Of a stretch of 64,000 bases of DNA, positions 1 through 7,123 are shown in pieces; position 1 is the stretch's first letter, and each line of letters begins with the position of its first letter. Made by a program: the position numbers and the translations under genes. Origin of the DNA: an uncultured Christensenella sp. GTDB lineage: Bacteria; Bacillota; Clostridia; Christensenellales; Borkfalkiaceae. The stretch covers positions 39,792 to 103,791 of the forward strand of contig CAJTUI010000009.1 in NCBI GenBank assembly GCA_910579705.1, in the 5' to 3' direction. The notes beneath the pieces were generated by a model. That model was not told where the DNA came from, made no database searches, and worked only from the letters and a program-made list of their open reading frames with translations.

Positions 1-1
1 A

Positions 2-1402
2 GGCACGTCAAAAATGATAACGCGTATGACGAGCGACGTCAACCAGATACAGTCGGGAGTGAACCTTGTGCTGCGCCTTTTTATGCGTTCGCCTTTTATC
101 GTGTTCGGCGCGATGCTTATGGCGTTTCTGATAGACAAAACCTCGGGCGGGATTTTCGCAGGTTCTATCGCGGTCTTGTGCGTTGTGGTGTTCGGTATTA
201 TGCTGGCAAGCATTCCGCTTTATAAAAAAGTGCAAGGCAAGCTCGAAAAAGTGACGACTTCGACCCGCGAAACGCTTACCGGCGCAAGAGTTTTAAGGGC
301 GTTCTGTAAAGAAGAGGACGAAATACAAAAATATAACCGAAGAAACGAGGAGCTGACAAAATCGCAGAAATTCGTAGGAAAGATTTCCGCGCTTATGAAC
401 CCTTTAACCTATTCGGTAATAAACGCGGCGATTATATTATTGCTTTACGTGGGGGCCGTCAAGGTCGACGGCGGAACGCTTTCGCAGGGCAACGTAATTG
501 CGCTTTACAACTATATGAGCCAGATACTGGTCGAGCTTATCAAGCTTGCAAACCTGATAATTACGGTGACAAAATCTTTCGCCTGCGCGGGCAGAGTGAA
601 CGAAATTCTCGATATGCACGCGGAAAAAGGTGCCGAAATCATTGCGGAGAAGAAAGAAAATCTTCCTTTTATCAGTTTCAATAACGTGTGCGTGAACTAT
701 GCCGGTGCCGGTATGGACGCGCTCAGCGATATTTCTTTCACGGTAGAAAAGGGGCAGACAGTCGGAATTATCGGCGGCACGGGCGCGGGCAAGACCACGC
801 TTGTAAATATGATACCGCATTTTTACGACGTGAAATCGGGCGAGGTGCTGGTTGACGGCGAAAATGTAAATTCGGTCGGCGACGAAAAGCTGAGGGATAT
901 GTGCGGAATTGTGCCGCAACGCGCAGTGCTTTTCAAGGGCAGCATACGCGAAAATATGCAGTGGGGCAATAAGACGGCAGACGACGGCGAGATAATGTCC
1001 GCTGTAACCGCCGCACAGGCCGCGGACGTTATAAATTCCAAGGAAAACGGACTGGATGAACTTGTGGAGCAGGGCGGTAAAAATTTCTCGGGCGGTCAAA
1101 GACAGCGGCTTACGATAGCGCGCGCGCTTGTCAGGAAACCCGAAATTCTCATACTCGACGACAGCGCGTCCGCGCTGGATTACGCAACGGACGCGAATCT
1201 CAGGAAATCGCTCAAAGAGCTGGAATACAAACCTACCGTGTTTATCGTTTCGCAACGCACTTCGTCAATCCGTCACGCCGATAAAATCATAGTGCTTGAC
1301 GGCGGTAAGACTGTGGGGATAGGCACGCACGAGCAACTATTGAAGAGTTGCGAGGTGTACAGAGAAATACATTATTCGCAATACGCCAAGGAGGAGGCTT
1401 GA
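2..1402 (+). CDS. ABC exporter half-transporter, degenerate ATPase subunit (5' partial)
   Basis: C-terminal part of a fused membrane/ATPase half-transporter. The frame is open to the left edge, and the residues just before the first Met (GTSK) fit the conserved GTSSLITR region of these exporters, so the true start lies outside the window. Membrane segments come first, then an ATPase domain with Walker A GGTGAGKTT (near nt 772) and signature FSGGQRQR. The Walker B end reads LILDDSAS, with Asp where the catalytic Glu normally sits, and the H-switch reads VSQRT, with Gln for His. Those two changes mark the non-hydrolysing half of heterodimeric exporters such as BmrC/BmrD or TM287/288. The partner gene follows after 1 nt. 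The exported substrate cannot be told from sequence; multidrug export is the usual guess. Confidence 0.9.
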   Translation, partial: GTSKMITRMTSDVNQIQSGVNLVLRLFMRSPFIVFGAMLMAFLIDKTSGGIFAGSIAVLCVVVFGIMLASIPLYKKVQGKLEKVTTSTRETLTGARVLRAFCKEEDEIQKYNRRNEELTKSQKFVGKISALMNPLTYSVINAAIILLLYVGAVKVDGGTLSQGNVIALYNYMSQILVELIKLANLIITVTKSFACAGRVNEILDMHAEKGAEIIAEKKENLPFISFNNVCVNYAGAGMDALSDISFTVEKGQTVGIIGGTGAGKTTLVNMIPHFYDVKSGEVLVDGENVNSVGDEKLRDMCGIVPQRAVLFKGSIRENMQWGNKTADDGEIMSAVTAAQAADVINSKENGLDELVEQGGKNFSGGQRQRLTIARALVRKPEILILDDSASALDYATDANLRKSLKELEYKPTVFIVSQRTSSIRHADKIIVLDGGKTVGIGTHEQLLKSCEVYREIHYSQYAKEEA

Positions 1403-1403
1403 T

Positions 1404-3161
1404 ATGGCTATCCGTAACAAAAGCGTATTCAAACGCGTTTTAAAACAGCTGAAAAGATATAAGTTTTTACTTGTTGCAACGATATTTTTCGCGCTTGTGT
1501 CCGTTGTCGGAACGCTTGCCGTTCCCGTATTCTTCGGGCAGATTGTCAATTGCATTGTCAAAAAAGGCGAAGTTTATTTCGACGAAATATTCGTTAAATT
1601 TATTATTATCGGCGGCTGTATCGCCATAACCGCGGTAGCGCAGTGGTTGATGAATATTATAAATAACCACATAGCGTACAACGTGATTAAGGACGTGCGC
1701 GAAGAGGCGTTTTCCAACATACAGAAACTGCCGCTTAAATTTATCGACGCGCATTCTTACGGCGATATCGTCAGCAGAAATATAGCGGACGTGGACCAGT
1801 TCGCGGACGGCTTGTTAATGGGCTTTACACAGCTTTTTACGGGAGTTCTGACCATTATCGGAACACTTGGTCTTATGCTGGTAATCAACTGGATTATCGC
1901 GCTGGTGGTGTTTGTCATTACGCCGCTTTCGCTGTTTGTGGCCAAATTTATCGCGTCAAGAACATATTCGCTTTTCAAGAAGACTTCGGAGATACGCGGG
2001 GAGCAGACTGCGTTTATCGACGAAATGATAGGCAATCTCAAAGTCGTGCAGGCGTTTAACCGCGAGGACGAGAATATGGAAAAGTTCGACGAGATTAACG
2101 CGCGCCTGACAAAGGCCTCGTTGAAGTCCATATTTTATTCTTCGCTGACGAACCCGAGCACAAGGTTTGTAAATGCAATCGTTTACGCCGCCGTTGCGCT
2201 TTCGGGCGCGCTGATGCTTATATTCGCAACGCCGCTGCCCGTAGTTTTCAACGTGGGACTTTTAACAAGCTTGCTTGCGTATGCGAACCAGTATACCAAG
2301 CCGTTCAACGAAATTTCCGGCGTTGTAACGGAATTGCAGAACGCAATCGCCTGCGCGGACAGAATTTACCGTCTTATAGACGAGCCTGCCGAAATACCCG
2401 ACAGCGCGGACGCTTATGTATTGGAGCGCGCGACTGGCGAGGTTGAATTCAAGGACGTGGAATTTTCTTATTCTGAAGACAGGAAACTTATTGAAAATCT
2501 CAACCTGAAAGCGAAAGCGGGGCAGAGAATAGCTATCGTAGGGCCGACGGGGTGCGGTAAAACCACGCTTATAAATCTGCTTATGCGTTTTTATGACGTA
2601 AACTCCGGCGAGGTCGCGGTGGACGGCGCAGACATCAGAAAGATTACGCGTAAATCGCTCAGACGCAATTACGGAATGGTGTTGCAGGACACCTGGCTTA
2701 AAAGCGGAACGATACGGGAAAATATCGTTATGGGTAAACCCGAGGCCACGGAAGAAGAAATTATAAACGCGGCCAAGGCCGCGCGGGCGCACAATTTCAT
2801 AATGCAAATGCCGAACGGTTACGATACGGTCATAACCGAGGACGGGGGGAACCTGTCGCAGGGTCAGAAACAGCTTTTGTGTATTACGAGAATTATGCTT
2901 TGTCTGCCGCCGATGCTCATACTTGACGAGGCGACGTCGTCAATCGACACGCGAACCGAAATTAAAATTCAGCAGGCGTTCGCAAAGCTTATGGAAGGCA
3001 GGACGAGTTTTATAGTGGCGCACAGGCTTTCGACGATAAAAGAGGCGGACATTATACTTGTTATGAACAACGGAAACATTATCGAGCAGGGTAATCACGC
3101 GGAACTTCTTGCAAAGGGCGGCTTTTATTCCAAATTATATAATAGCCAGTTTGCGGTTTAA
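1404..3161 (+). CDS. ABC exporter half-transporter, catalytic subunit
   Basis: 585-residue half-transporter: about six membrane segments over residues 1-320, then the ATPase domain. Walker A is GPTGCGKTT, the signature is LSQGQKQ (variant LSGGQ), Walker B is LILDEATSS with the catalytic Glu, and the H-switch is AHRLST. It therefore supplies the competent ATP site that the upstream partner lacks, as in heterodimeric multidrug exporters. The start follows an AAGGAGG-type ribosome site and sits one nucleotide past the previous stop, so the two subunits are translated in tandem. No regulator gene is adjacent within the window. Confidence 0.92.
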   Translation: MAIRNKSVFKRVLKQLKRYKFLLVATIFFALVSVVGTLAVPVFFGQIVNCIVKKGEVYFDEIFVKFIIIGGCIAITAVAQWLMNIINNHIAYNVIKDVREEAFSNIQKLPLKFIDAHSYGDIVSRNIADVDQFADGLLMGFTQLFTGVLTIIGTLGLMLVINWIIALVVFVITPLSLFVAKFIASRTYSLFKKTSEIRGEQTAFIDEMIGNLKVVQAFNREDENMEKFDEINARLTKASLKSIFYSSLTNPSTRFVNAIVYAAVALSGALMLIFATPLPVVFNVGLLTSLLAYANQYTKPFNEISGVVTELQNAIACADRIYRLIDEPAEIPDSADAYVLERATGEVEFKDVEFSYSEDRKLIENLNLKAKAGQRIAIVGPTGCGKTTLINLLMRFYDVNSGEVAVDGADIRKITRKSLRRNYGMVLQDTWLKSGTIRENIVMGKPEATEEEIINAAKAARAHNFIMQMPNGYDTVITEDGGNLSQGQKQLLCITRIMLCLPPMLILDEATSSIDTRTEIKIQQAFAKLMEGRTSFIVAHRLSTIKEADIILVMNNGNIIEQGNHAELLAKGGFYSKLYNSQFAV

Positions 3162-3199
3162 AAATAAAGTTAATAAAATAATAGAGCAACGGAGAAATT

Positions 3200-4780
3200 A
3201 TGTTACAGGTAAACAACGTATCTCTTCAATACGGCAGTAAAAAGCTGTTTGAAGAAGTTAATCTCAAATTCACAAAAGGCAATTGCTACGGCATTATAGG
3301 CGCAAACGGAGCGGGAAAATCCACGTTCTTAAAGGTTTTAAGCGGCGAAGTGGAGCCAAACAAGGGCGACGTGACTATGGATAAGACCGAAAGAATGTCG
3401 GTCTTACAGCAGAACCAGAACGCTTACGACCACGTTACGGTATTGCGAGCGGTAATGCTCGGGCATAAGCGCCTTGTCGATATAATGGACGAAAAGGACG
3501 CGCTTTACGCAAAAGAAGATTTTACGGAAGAGGACGGCGTGCGCGCGAGCGAGCTGGAAAGCGAGTTTGCGGAACTCGGCGGCTGGGAGGCAGAGTACGA
3601 GGCGCAGACGCTTTTGAACGCGCTGGACGTAACGGACGAATATTACGATAAACCGATGTCGGAAATGGACGCAAAGCGCAAAGTCAAGATATTGCTTGCA
3701 CAGGCGCTTTTCGGCAATCCCGATATTTTACTTCTGGACGAGCCTACAAACAACCTCGATATAAAGACGGTCAGGTGGCTTGAAAATTATCTGCTGGATT
3801 TCGAAAATACCATAATTATCGTTTCGCATAACAGACACTTTTTAAATAAAGTCTGCACGCACATTTGCGACGTAGATTACGGTAAAATCAATATGATGCT
3901 CGGTAACTATGATTTCTGGTATGAAACCAGTCAGTTGCTTGCACGCCAGCAGAAAGACCAAAATAAAAAGAACGAGCAGAGGGCCAAGGAATTGCAGGAA
4001 TTCATTGCAAGGTTTGCTGCCAACGCCTCCAAATCGCGTCAGGCGACTTCGAGGAAAAAGGAGCTGGAAAAGCTTACTATTTCCGATTTCAAGCCTTCGC
4101 TCAGGAAATATCCTTATATCGATTTCAAGTACGAAAAGGATATCGGTAACGATATATTAATGGTCGAGGGGCTGACCAAGAATGGTTATTTCGAGAACCT
4201 TTCGTTCACGGTGCAGAAGGACGAGAAAATCGGTATCATAAGCGATAAGAGCACTACCGTTTCTATGCTTTACGATATTCTTGTCGGTAAAGTACAGCCC
4301 GACGCGGGCACGGTTAAGTGGGGAAAGACAATTTCAACCTCTTATTTTCCCGAAAATAACAACGAGTATTTTCAGGGCTGTGATTATTCGCTCGTAGACT
4401 GGTTGAGCCAGTATTCGAAAGACCATTACGAAGAGTATCTCCGCGGTTGGTTAGGCAGAATGCTGTTTTCCGGCGAAGAGGCTTTAAAGCAGGCCAAGGT
4501 ATTGAGCGGCGGCGAGAAAGTGCGCTGTATGCTTGCAAAAATGATGCTTGAAGGTAGTAATTTCCTTATCTTCGACGAGCCGACTAACCATCTCGATTTG
4601 GAGTCGATTACCGCGCTTAACAACGGTATGAAAAACTTCAAAGGTTGTATGCTTTTCACTTCGCACGACCAGGAGCTTATGAACACCGTTGCAAACAGGA
4701 TTATTGAGGTTAACGGAACGAAAAAATTCGATAAAAAAGTCACTTATGACGAGTATATCGATATCGTTACGCAGCAATAA
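3200..4780 (+). CDS. ABC-F family ATPase with one degenerate ATP site
   Basis: 526-residue protein with two ATPase domains and no membrane segment, as in ABC-F proteins (YkpA/YbiT type), which act on ribosomes. Domain 1 has Walker A GANGAGKST and Walker B LLLDEPTNN, but the signature position reads MSEMDAKRK instead of LSGGEK. Domain 2 has a good signature LSGGEKVR and Walker B FDEPTNHLD, but its Walker A position reads SDKSTTVSM and lacks the glycines and GKS/T. Because each ATP site pairs Walker A of one domain with the signature of the other, site 1 is intact and site 2 has lost both halves. A linker region (about residues 235-295) separates the domains. Ribosome site GGAG precedes the ATG. 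Resistance versus housekeeping role cannot be assigned. Confidence 0.88.
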   Translation: MLQVNNVSLQYGSKKLFEEVNLKFTKGNCYGIIGANGAGKSTFLKVLSGEVEPNKGDVTMDKTERMSVLQQNQNAYDHVTVLRAVMLGHKRLVDIMDEKDALYAKEDFTEEDGVRASELESEFAELGGWEAEYEAQTLLNALDVTDEYYDKPMSEMDAKRKVKILLAQALFGNPDILLLDEPTNNLDIKTVRWLENYLLDFENTIIIVSHNRHFLNKVCTHICDVDYGKINMMLGNYDFWYETSQLLARQQKDQNKKNEQRAKELQEFIARFAANASKSRQATSRKKELEKLTISDFKPSLRKYPYIDFKYEKDIGNDILMVEGLTKNGYFENLSFTVQKDEKIGIISDKSTTVSMLYDILVGKVQPDAGTVKWGKTISTSYFPENNNEYFQGCDYSLVDWLSQYSKDHYEEYLRGWLGRMLFSGEEALKQAKVLSGGEKVRCMLAKMMLEGSNFLIFDEPTNHLDLESITALNNGMKNFKGCMLFTSHDQELMNTVANRIIEVNGTKKFDKKVTYDEYIDIVTQQ

Positions 4781-4806
4781 ATAATTTTGTACAGAATTAG
4801 ACAAAA

Positions 4807-4814
4807 TTCGACAA
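4807..4814 (-). promoter_or_regulatory. Candidate Spo0A box upstream of spo0A
   Basis: The plus strand reads TTCGACAA, whose reverse complement TTGTCGAA is the known core of the Spo0A binding site. It lies 41 nt upstream of the -35 element of the spo0A promoter, which suggests autoregulation. An 8-mer can occur by chance, so the location is the main support. Confidence 0.5.
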
Positions 4815-4854
4815 TAAATTTAAATAATATAGTGGATATTTTTACAAAAATAAC

Positions 4855-4883
4855 TTTACATCTGCAAAATTTTGCTGTATAAT
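4855..4883 (+). promoter_or_regulatory. Sigma-A-type promoter of spo0A
   Basis: TTTACA, 17-nt spacer, TATAAT. It is followed by a leader with ribosome site AGGGAGGT (4901-4908), 8 nt before the spo0A ATG. Confidence 0.75.
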
Positions 4884-4916
4884 TTTTTTACTGACAATTC
4901 AGGGAGGTAAAAATAT

Positions 4917-5687
4917 ATGAAAACCGCAAATATTGCAATATTTCAAAGAAACGAAGAATTTTTAAACGAACTAAAAAACTTTTTTGACTCGGCAGGCGAA
5001 TTCAACGTTTGCGCGGCGGCTACTACGGGCGACGGAGCACTCGAAGCGTTGAAGTCCGTTAGTCCCGACGTAGCTTTAATCGACCCTGCGTTGAGAGGGA
5101 TTGACGGAATTAAGCTTCTGGATTACGTAAAGAACGCAAATCCGTCCTGTTGCTCGATGATGGTGTCCGAGTTCGATAACGATAAGATAGTTAATTCGGC
5201 GATTAATCACGGTGCGATTTATTATTTCATAAAACCTGTTTCGCCTCAAGCGATTTCAGAGAGAATTAACGATATACTGAACGATAAAAGCACTGCCTAT
5301 AAAGTTTCCGCAGAAATAAGAGATAAGCGCAAGATTGCCTCTTTGGACGAAAAAATCAGTAATATATTTATTACCATAGGTATCCCGCCGCACATAAAGG
5401 GATTTGTCTATCTGCGCGAAGGTATTAAAATGGCGGTGCAGGACCCTGCTATTATCAATAAAGTTACGAAAGAACTTTATCCTAAGATAGGAGAAAAGTA
5501 TGCCACTTCCGCAAGCAAAGTCGAGCGCGCTATCCGTCACGCAATCGAGGTTGCCTGGAACAGGGGCAGGACGGACGCGATAAGCTCGATTTTCGGTGCG
5601 CGCGTGTACATAGGCAACGAACGGCCCACCAACAGCGAATTTATTGCTCTGGTCGCGGACAAGCTTATACTTGAAAACTTCATATAA
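4917..5687 (+). CDS. spo0A: Spo0A, sporulation master regulator with atypical receiver domain
   Basis: 256 residues: receiver domain (about 1-120), linker, and the Spo0A-specific DNA-binding domain (about 150-256). The C-terminal domain is canonical: HIKGFVYLREGI, LYPKIGEKY, SKVERAIRHAIEVAWNRGR and PTNSEFIA. The receiver keeps D56 as phosphoacceptor (ALIDPAL) and the lysine (FIKP), but the two acidic residues that bind Mg2+ (D10 and D11 in Bacillus) are Q10 and R11 here. The proline four residues after D56 is Arg. The switch Thr position appears to be Ser. Phosphorylation may therefore be weak, altered or bypassed; that is inference. The gene has its own promoter and terminator. In most relatives it follows spoIVB, but here the two are about 25 kb apart. 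Confidence 0.95.
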   Translation: MKTANIAIFQRNEEFLNELKNFFDSAGEFNVCAAATTGDGALEALKSVSPDVALIDPALRGIDGIKLLDYVKNANPSCCSMMVSEFDNDKIVNSAINHGAIYYFIKPVSPQAISERINDILNDKSTAYKVSAEIRDKRKIASLDEKISNIFITIGIPPHIKGFVYLREGIKMAVQDPAIINKVTKELYPKIGEKYATSASKVERAIRHAIEVAWNRGRTDAISSIFGARVYIGNERPTNSEFIALVADKLILENFI

Positions 5688-5697
5688 AATTAATTAA

Positions 5698-5737
5698 AGC
5701 CCTGCCGTGAATAATGTAAACGCGGCGGGCTTTTGTT
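5698..5737 (+). terminator. Terminator of spo0A
   Basis: GC-rich stem AGCCCTGCCG (5698-5707) with CGGCGGGCT (5723-5731), one bulged base, followed by TTTTGTTT. Confidence 0.8.
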
Positions 5738-5758
5738 TATAATTGTTTCAAAAAACGC

Positions 5759-5787
5759 TTGATTTTTATATGACGATATAATATAAT
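5759..5787 (+). promoter_or_regulatory. Promoter of tRNA-Leu(CAA)
   Basis: TTGATT, 17-nt spacer, TATAAT. The mature tRNA starts 13 nt after the -10 box. Confidence 0.75.
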
Positions 5788-5800
5788 AAGTTAGCTGTAC

Positions 5801-5887
5801 GCCGCTGTGGTGGAATTGGCAGACGCGCTGGACTCAAAATCCAGTGGTAGCGATACCGTGTCGGTTCGACCCCGACCAGCGGCACCA
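5801..5887 (+). tRNA. tRNA-Leu (anticodon CAA)
   Basis: 87-nt class II tRNA. The acceptor stem GCCGCTG pairs with CAGCGGC, followed by an encoded ACCA end. The anticodon stem CTGGA/TCCAG encloses the loop CTCAAAA, giving anticodon CAA at 5835-5837, which reads UUG. A long variable arm (about 5846-5860) and a T arm with GGTTCGACC are present, as expected for tRNA-Leu. Confidence 0.95.
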
Positions 5888-5896
5888 GAAGATATA

Positions 5897-5949
5897 ATCC
5901 GAATTATTTGCTTGTCATAAGCATAATATGGTTCGGATTTATTTTTTTA
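5897..5949 (+). terminator. Terminator after tRNA-Leu(CAA)
   Basis: ATCCGAA (5897-5903) pairs with TTCGGAT (5932-5938), with a small inner GCTT/AAGC stem, then a T-rich run. Confidence 0.65.
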
Positions 5950-5957
5950 TAATTCTA

Positions 5958-5986
5958 TTGATTTCTGCCTTGATTTATGGTAAGAT
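5958..5986 (+). promoter_or_regulatory. Promoter abutting the start codon of the reductase gene
   Basis: TTGATT, 17-nt spacer, TAAGAT. The -10 box ends only 6 nt before the ATG at 5993 and no ribosome site is visible, so a leaderless or nearly leaderless mRNA is likely. Confidence 0.6.
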
Positions 5987-5992
5987 ACGGGT

Positions 5993-6721
5993 ATGAAAGT
6001 TACAGTAATTAACGGGACGGAGAAACGCGGCGTTACCTATAAATTGAAAGAACTTTTTCTGAAAAGGTTTGGGTCGGCAGAGGTAACCGAGTTTTATCTG
6101 CCGAAAGACTGTCCTGCTTTTTGCGCGGGCTGTGCAAGTTGTTTTTTGCGCGGAGAAGACGCCTGTAAGGATTATTCCTACATAAACGCCATAGAAAAAC
6201 AGATATTGCAGGCGGATTTGATTGTATTTACTTCGCCCGCGTATGTTATGCACGCGACAGGCGCAATGAAAGCGCTGTTAGACCATTTCGGGTATCGTTG
6301 GATGCCGCACAGACCGGCCGCGGAAATGTTTGGGAAACGTGCCGTAATTATCACGCAATGTATCGGCTCGGGCGCGAAATCCACAGCAAAAGATATAAAA
6401 CACAGTCTGTCGTGGTGGGGTATTTCAAAAATCGGAGTATTTTCAAGCGCGCTTATGAGCGATATAGTCTGGAATAATTTACCCGAAAAGAAACGAAAAA
6501 GTTTAACGAATAAAATTGATAGGCTTGCACGCAAATTCGCAGGAATAGAATATTCCAAGCCTGCGCATACGAAATTAATAACAAAAATTAAGTTTAAAAT
6601 TTGTCGTCTTTTACAAAAGCGGTTGCGCAAAAAAGGCAATATCGGTATCGATAACGAATATTGGAACGAAAAAGGTTGGCTTGACGGTTGTCGGCCGTGG
6701 CATAGAAAGCGCAAGTGCTGA
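5993..6721 (+). CDS. Flavodoxin-fold NADPH-dependent FMN reductase family protein
   Basis: 242 residues. The N-terminus (VTVINGTEKRGVTYKL) matches the FMN-phosphate loop of the flavodoxin-like reductase family. Then come a cysteine cluster CPAFCAGCASC typical of the clostridial iron-sulfur flavoprotein-like branch, and the TSPAYVMHATGAMKALLDH block that packs on the flavin. The C-terminal 60 residues are very basic (RLLQKRLRKK and following), which is unusual for this family. A single gene with its own promoter; the substrate is unknown. The remains of a nucleosidase gene overlap its stop by a few bases. Confidence 0.75.
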   Translation: MKVTVINGTEKRGVTYKLKELFLKRFGSAEVTEFYLPKDCPAFCAGCASCFLRGEDACKDYSYINAIEKQILQADLIVFTSPAYVMHATGAMKALLDHFGYRWMPHRPAAEMFGKRAVIITQCIGSGAKSTAKDIKHSLSWWGISKIGVFSSALMSDIVWNNLPEKKRKSLTNKIDRLARKFAGIEYSKPAHTKLITKIKFKICRLLQKRLRKKGNIGIDNEYWNEKGWLDGCRPWHRKRKC

Positions 6722-7055
6722 CTTGTATTATTATAATAGGAATAATTTGCGCAAGCGACGACGAGCTTGCGCCTTTTCTTAAACATATCGAAAACGATAA
6801 AACGCAGAAGTTTTCTATGCGGAATTTCACTGCGGCGAAATTTTGGGAACGAAGGTTGTAGTCGTTTTCAGCGGAGTCGGAAAAATCAACGCGGCAATCG
6901 CGGCGCAGATTTTGGCGTGCAGATACCGTCCTTTCATATTCTTGTGTACGATAACGGACACGCAGGCGGAGTGCGGCGTTGAAAACTTCGGAATAAACTG
7001 TGCGAAAGCTTTCGAAATTGCAAAAAACAAGGCGCAGGAACTGATAAAAAATTGA
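6715..7055 (+). pseudogene. Degraded MTA/SAH nucleosidase (mtnN-like) remnant
   Basis: In one frame from about 6715 the sequence reads IIIIGIICASDDELAPFL, the N-terminus of 5'-methylthioadenosine/S-adenosylhomocysteine nucleosidase, up to a stop near 6860. From 6843 another frame continues the family with GTKVVVVFSGVGKINAAIAA. It then jumps from about family residue 70 to a C-terminal piece (CTITDT, AFEIAKNKAQELI), so roughly 110 central residues, including the catalytic region, are missing. There is thus one frameshift and one internal deletion. No good start codon remains. The enzyme would otherwise recycle SAH and MTA. A sequencing error could explain the frameshift but not the deletion. 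Confidence 0.7.
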
Positions 7056-7088
7056 GCGATAAAAAGAAATTATAAGCGGTGCAAACTA

Positions 7089-7117
7089 TTGATTTCGGAT
7101 ATAAAAAGTGGTAAAAT
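7089..7117 (+). promoter_or_regulatory. Promoter abutting the polA start codon
   Basis: TTGATT, 17-nt spacer, TAAAAT. The -10 box ends 6 nt before the polA ATG at 7124, and there is no ribosome site, so a leaderless transcript is likely. Confidence 0.55.
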
Positions 7118-7123
7118 TAACGT

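Noticed and set aside
437..1255. Long minus-strand ORF opposite the ABC exporter
   Set aside because: It is a shadow of a well-supported plus-strand gene and has no recognisable domain or ribosome site.
5899..5949. Riboswitch or leader RNA between tRNA-Leu and the reductase gene
   Set aside because: The region is explained by a simple terminator and a promoter; nothing structured remains.
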